From Oxalobacteraceae bacterium (lineage in GTDB: Bacteria > Pseudomonadota > Gammaproteobacteria > Burkholderiales > Burkholderiaceae_D): DNA of 64,000 bases. Under the pieces are notes generated by a model that made no database searches, had not been told where the DNA came from, and saw only the letters and a list, made by a program, of their open reading frames with translations. The DNA is taken from contig JAIXQK010000105.1 in the NCBI GenBank assembly GCA_027485795.1, forward strand, positions 1 through 64,000. Direction: 5' to 3'. The first letter of the stretch is position 1; each line of letters begins with the position of its first letter. Shown here one piece after another: positions 60,822-64,000 of this stretch. The position numbers and the translations under genes are program-made.

Positions 60822-62486
60822 ATGCGATTTTATCGACACTGCCGCTTAGTATTTTTCTCTCTGGTGATATTCGTTTCACTCGTCATGCCTGCTTTTGCGG
60901 CGCCTCCGCCTTGGCCTGATGCGAAATTCACTTACCTTGCAGATCGGCAGGAGCTAGTAGACGTATTGGGTTCTTTCGCACGTTCTTTCGGTCTGCAGTT
61001 ATCACTGTCTGATGCAGTGATTGCGCACAAGGAGAAGGTGACCGGCAAGTTCTATACAGCCACTCCCACAGAATTTTTGAATCAACTCAGCGCCAGCTAT
61101 GGACTTCAATGGTTTTACTACAGCGGAATGCTCTACGTATGCAGAAATTTTGAGAACTCGACGCGGTCAGTGTCACCACAGGGCATTAGTTTGCAGGAGT
61201 TTCGCAAGGCATTGATCGATTTGGGTGTTGTTGAGGCCAAATTCGGCTGGGGCGAATTACCAGATCGGGGGGTTGCCATGGTGTCCGGCCCGCCCGCCTA
61301 TGTCGACTTGGTGGCCTGGGCAGTTGCGACACTTCCGCTTCCTCAACCGGCGCAGCAAATTCGGGTTTTTCGCTTGAAGCATGCACAAGTCAATGACCGT
61401 GTGATCTCCTACCGTGACCAGCAAATCACGACTGCAGGGGTTGCAACTATTCTGCGTAACCTAGTGACCGGGCAGGGGGGCACTGGGGGCACTAATCTGA
61501 CCAATCTGCCGCAGCTCGCGGCCATCGCAGCGCCGATGCGGGAAATCGTCCCTGCGCCTGTCGTCGAGGATGGTCGTGGCGGGCCCGGTACGAATCCGTC
61601 CTCCGGCTCAGGCCCGCAGTCTGGTCCACGACCACAAAACCAGCCGTTGCGCCCTGTGATCCAGGCAGATTCACGTTTAAATGCCCTGATCATTAAGGAC
61701 ATTCCACCCCATATGCCAGCGTATGAGGAATTGATCAAACTGCTGGACGTGCCGACCAAGCTGATTGAGATCGAGGCCGTGATTGTCGACGTCAACTCGA
61801 GCAATGTGGCTGATCTTGGCATTGATTGGGGCGCACGCGCAGGTTCTGTTGCGGGTGGATTTGGCAGGCCCGCTACGACACCCGACAACATTACCGGCAC
61901 CATCATCTACGGGCGTGATGTCAACCCGACGACGGTCATTCCGAATGCGGGTAACTTTCTCATGGCACGTGTGCGCGCACTGGAGGGAAAAGGTAGCGCT
62001 CGCATAGTGTCCCGGCCCTCTGTGCTTACGGTAGACAACCTTGGCGCACTGATTGATTTATCCGAGACCCTGTATGTTCAATCAATTGGCGAGCGGGTAG
62101 CGACGGTGGTGCCGATTTCAGTCGGCACAACGCTGAAGGTTACGCCCCATATTATCGATACAGCGAATGGCCAAGCAGTCCATTTGGTGGTTGATATCGA
62201 GGATGGTGCGATACAGGACACGAGTAGCCAGACCTTGCCCCGTATCCGGCGAAGCACGATCGGTACCCAGGCAGTGATGAACGTGCGCGAAAGTCTTCTC
62301 ATTGGTGGATTTAATGCGGAGTCGGATATACGCGCGACCGACAAGGTTCCCGGGCTTAGTGATCTGCCCGCAATTGGTGCATTTTTCAAAAAGAAGTCAA
62401 CCAAAGTCGAGAAGCGAGAAAGGTTGTTTCTCATTACACCAAAAATTCTCTCGGCAGGCGTCGGCGAAGAGATCGCAGCGCAGTGA
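60822..62486 (+). CDS. sctC: T3SS outer-membrane secretin SctC
   Basis: GspD/YscC-family secretin, 554 aa from the ATG at 60822 (TTG at 60813 is an alternative). A Sec signal peptide ends near MPAFA-A (about residue 26). The N0 domain (about 30-110, DVLGSFARSFGLQLSLSDAV) and N1/N3 domains with IRVFRLKHAQVNDR follow. A Gly/Pro-rich loop (about 245-275) precedes the beta-barrel secretin domain (to about 545) with VPGLSDLPAIGAFFKKKS near the end. It forms the outer-membrane ring around the needle. No SctC pilotin is identified. Confidence 0.95.
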   Translation: MRFYRHCRLVFFSLVIFVSLVMPAFAAPPPWPDAKFTYLADRQELVDVLGSFARSFGLQLSLSDAVIAHKEKVTGKFYTATPTEFLNQLSASYGLQWFYYSGMLYVCRNFENSTRSVSPQGISLQEFRKALIDLGVVEAKFGWGELPDRGVAMVSGPPAYVDLVAWAVATLPLPQPAQQIRVFRLKHAQVNDRVISYRDQQITTAGVATILRNLVTGQGGTGGTNLTNLPQLAAIAAPMREIVPAPVVEDGRGGPGTNPSSGSGPQSGPRPQNQPLRPVIQADSRLNALIIKDIPPHMPAYEELIKLLDVPTKLIEIEAVIVDVNSSNVADLGIDWGARAGSVAGGFGRPATTPDNITGTIIYGRDVNPTTVIPNAGNFLMARVRALEGKGSARIVSRPSVLTVDNLGALIDLSETLYVQSIGERVATVVPISVGTTLKVTPHIIDTANGQAVHLVVDIEDGAIQDTSSQTLPRIRRSTIGTQAVMNVRESLLIGGFNAESDIRATDKVPGLSDLPAIGAFFKKKSTKVEKRERLFLITPKILSAGVGEEIAAQ

Positions 62487-64000
62487 CCCTTGTTCCCAAA
62501 AAAGCTATGGCTCAGAAAACCGAATCTAACGGCGAGATCAAGCTGTCACCCCCTGCTGATACGGATACCCTAGGCCGAGCATCATTACCCCTGCACCCGA
62601 GTGTTTTTGGCCCTGCTATCGCGGATCAATTTGCGGCACTGATTGTCCGTCATTGGCGAGAACTGATCCGCTCCGGTGAATTTAACGCAGCATGTGATCT
62701 TGACATAATCGATCTCTGTCCCGGCGACGGCGCTAGTGGCAGCATGTTATGCGCTGCTATCGCGCGCCGTACCAAGGGTATGCCGCCGCTACGTTTTCGA
62801 TATCTCCCCGTAGTGCCCGCAGCGGATATCGATCCGCATGTGATGCGCACATTGTCGGAGCCACCCGGTATCGTCTGCAAGCTACACTGGAACATCGCCG
62901 ATCCTGCGGGTCAGCCTCATTTGAGTAGCGATGATGAAGTCTACCGACCAGGTAATGCCGTTGTGTTGTTAGCGCAAGATGCTTGGTCGCAGTTGCCGCA
63001 AGAACTGTATGCCGTGCATTACGGTAAGCTACTGCGGGCCAATACTGCACTGATCGAAGCGAGTGAGCATAAGTCGTCTGAGCAGCAACTCTGGTCGGAC
63101 GCAGACCCCTTGGCTTGGGGTGAGCGGCTTACACCGCTCGTCGATCACTACTTACGGGAGTTGAATAGCTCGCCAGTCGCTTTTTCCGCCATTGCGATTG
63201 ATGTGCTCAGCAAGACCCTTGAGCTATCCGGTAGAAACGCGTTCATTATTTCTGTTGGTGATGGACATTCGCGTGAAAAGCGTCTGAGGCTGAACTCATT
63301 CGCCCAAGTGATTGATAGTTACCGCAAGTCTCGAAAGCTACCCGTCAATTTTCAACTGATTGCCGAGTGGATGCGCGCCAATGGCGGTGAGGTTGTTGAT
63401 GTAGCGATTTCGACTTCAATAAATCTTCAGCTAACACTCATCAGCCCTTCTGCGACAAAAGAGCGCCTGCAGTCAATCTCACGTTGTGTCGATACGGCAT
63501 TGTTTTCGTCAAGCCATCATCTGATTGAAGCCTGCAAAAGCCTGGGTACCTCGGTTAGCCTAGAGACACGTTTGAACTTACTTCAAATGTCGCGTCACGA
63601 TCCCCGTGTGTTTGCGGTGGCGGACGTGCAAATCGTACAGGGGCTCAGAAAAAATGCACTAATCGATCGTGATGCCTGGCGCAGCGCATTAATGCAGGTC
63701 TGGCAAAACCATCGTATGTATCCTACGGATCAATCTTTGCACCGACGGATCGCAACCGTTGCTATGCATTGCAATCTTTGGGGGCTGGCACGCAAGATTC
63801 TTAGAGTAGGTTTGCAGACTGTTGGAGAGAATGCGGAAGACCTCGCTAATTTCGCCTGGTGCGAGGCAAGGACGGGTCAGTTACGCGAGGCAAAGTCACT
63901 CGTTGCGCGGGCGCTGGCCCTAGACTCATCGAGTGAACTGGCGCTAGAGATTGATCGCCGACTCTCGCATCGACTAGCCGCTCGCGATCATCAATGGTTG
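62483..64000 (+). CDS. Methyltransferase-like/TPR protein, 3' end outside the window
   Basis: The frame is open from GTG at 62483 (overlapping the sctC stop) to the edge; an ATG at 62507 is an alternative start. Counting from that ATG, residues 67-78 read IIDLCPGDGASG, a G-rich motif I of a SAM-methyltransferase-like fold, and the middle (AVVLLAQDAWSQLPQELYAVH) fits a Rossmann-type strand. The C-terminal part carries TPR-like helices (ANFAWCEARTGQLREAKSLVARALALD). No known T3SS role; catalytic activity is uncertain. It may be cotranscribed with sctC. Confidence 0.65.
   Translation, partial: MTLVPKKAMAQKTESNGEIKLSPPADTDTLGRASLPLHPSVFGPAIADQFAALIVRHWRELIRSGEFNAACDLDIIDLCPGDGASGSMLCAAIARRTKGMPPLRFRYLPVVPAADIDPHVMRTLSEPPGIVCKLHWNIADPAGQPHLSSDDEVYRPGNAVVLLAQDAWSQLPQELYAVHYGKLLRANTALIEASEHKSSEQQLWSDADPLAWGERLTPLVDHYLRELNSSPVAFSAIAIDVLSKTLELSGRNAFIISVGDGHSREKRLRLNSFAQVIDSYRKSRKLPVNFQLIAEWMRANGGEVVDVAISTSINLQLTLISPSATKERLQSISRCVDTALFSSSHHLIEACKSLGTSVSLETRLNLLQMSRHDPRVFAVADVQIVQGLRKNALIDRDAWRSALMQVWQNHRMYPTDQSLHRRIATVAMHCNLWGLARKILRVGLQTVGENAEDLANFAWCEARTGQLREAKSLVARALALDSSSELALEIDRRLSHRLAARDHQWL

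Overview
The window looks like a betaproteobacterial chromosome segment of moderately high GC. Support comes from the gene neighbourhoods (rpsF-priB-rpsR-rplI-dnaB; PHP phosphatase/YciO/site-2 protease/trpS; alaA-hom; a DUF47 protein with a Pit transporter) and from a short BamC lipoprotein, a RoxA-type cupin and a SlyD with a His-rich tail. I cannot name the genus. No tRNA, rRNA, insertion sequence, phage or CRISPR array is visible.

Positions 1-33871 are housekeeping: RNase R (5' end cut by the window), rlmB, cysE, an acyl-CoA synthetase, an alpha/beta hydrolase, a PHP phosphatase, htpX, a YciO-like protein, an M50 protease, trpS, dapA, bamC, a metallo-beta-lactamase-fold hydrolase, a repeat-rich small lipoprotein, a ribosomal oxygenase, slyD, mutS, a DEAD-box helicase, suhB, trmJ, lexA with its SOS box, the rpsF-priB-rpsR-rplI cluster, dnaB, DUF47-pit, a PIN-PhoH ATPase, bcp, an Mth938-like gene, alaA and hom. 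Several intrinsic terminators can be read directly.

From 33893 to the right edge the window is one non-flagellar type III secretion system (T3SS) locus, visibly more AT-rich than the flank. It starts 21 bp after hom. The order is: sctF, an SctE-like needle co-chaperone and sctD (minus); a STAS anti-sigma antagonist (plus); sctV-sctY-sctX (minus); then on plus a Bsp22-like filament/tip protein, an LcrH-type chaperone, two translocators, two TPR chaperones and sctI-J-K-L. A 6.7-kb block follows: two CesT-type chaperones, a coiled-coil protein, sycN/tyeA/sctW homologues on minus, and three unrecognised genes at 50582, 50933 and 52021. Then come sctN, sctO, sctP, sctQ, sctR, sctS, sctT, sctU, a CesT-fold protein, sctC, and a methyltransferase-like/TPR protein cut by the edge. 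Order and content resemble the Bordetella bsc locus of the Ysc family, including YscX/YscY and YopN/TyeA/SycN homologues.

The main new observation is a shared promoter-like element, (G/A)GAAC-N16-NNAC, correctly oriented upstream of seven T3SS transcription units. Two copies, 16 kb apart, have the identical downstream half TTACATAGC. It resembles the box of HrpL/BtrS-type ECF sigma factors. No such sigma factor lies in the window, but the STAS protein fits a BtrV-like partner switch. The second is the gene pair 50933-53379: large proteins with secretion-signal-like N termini, placed under one of these boxes just before the export ATPase gene, and candidate new secreted structural or effector components.
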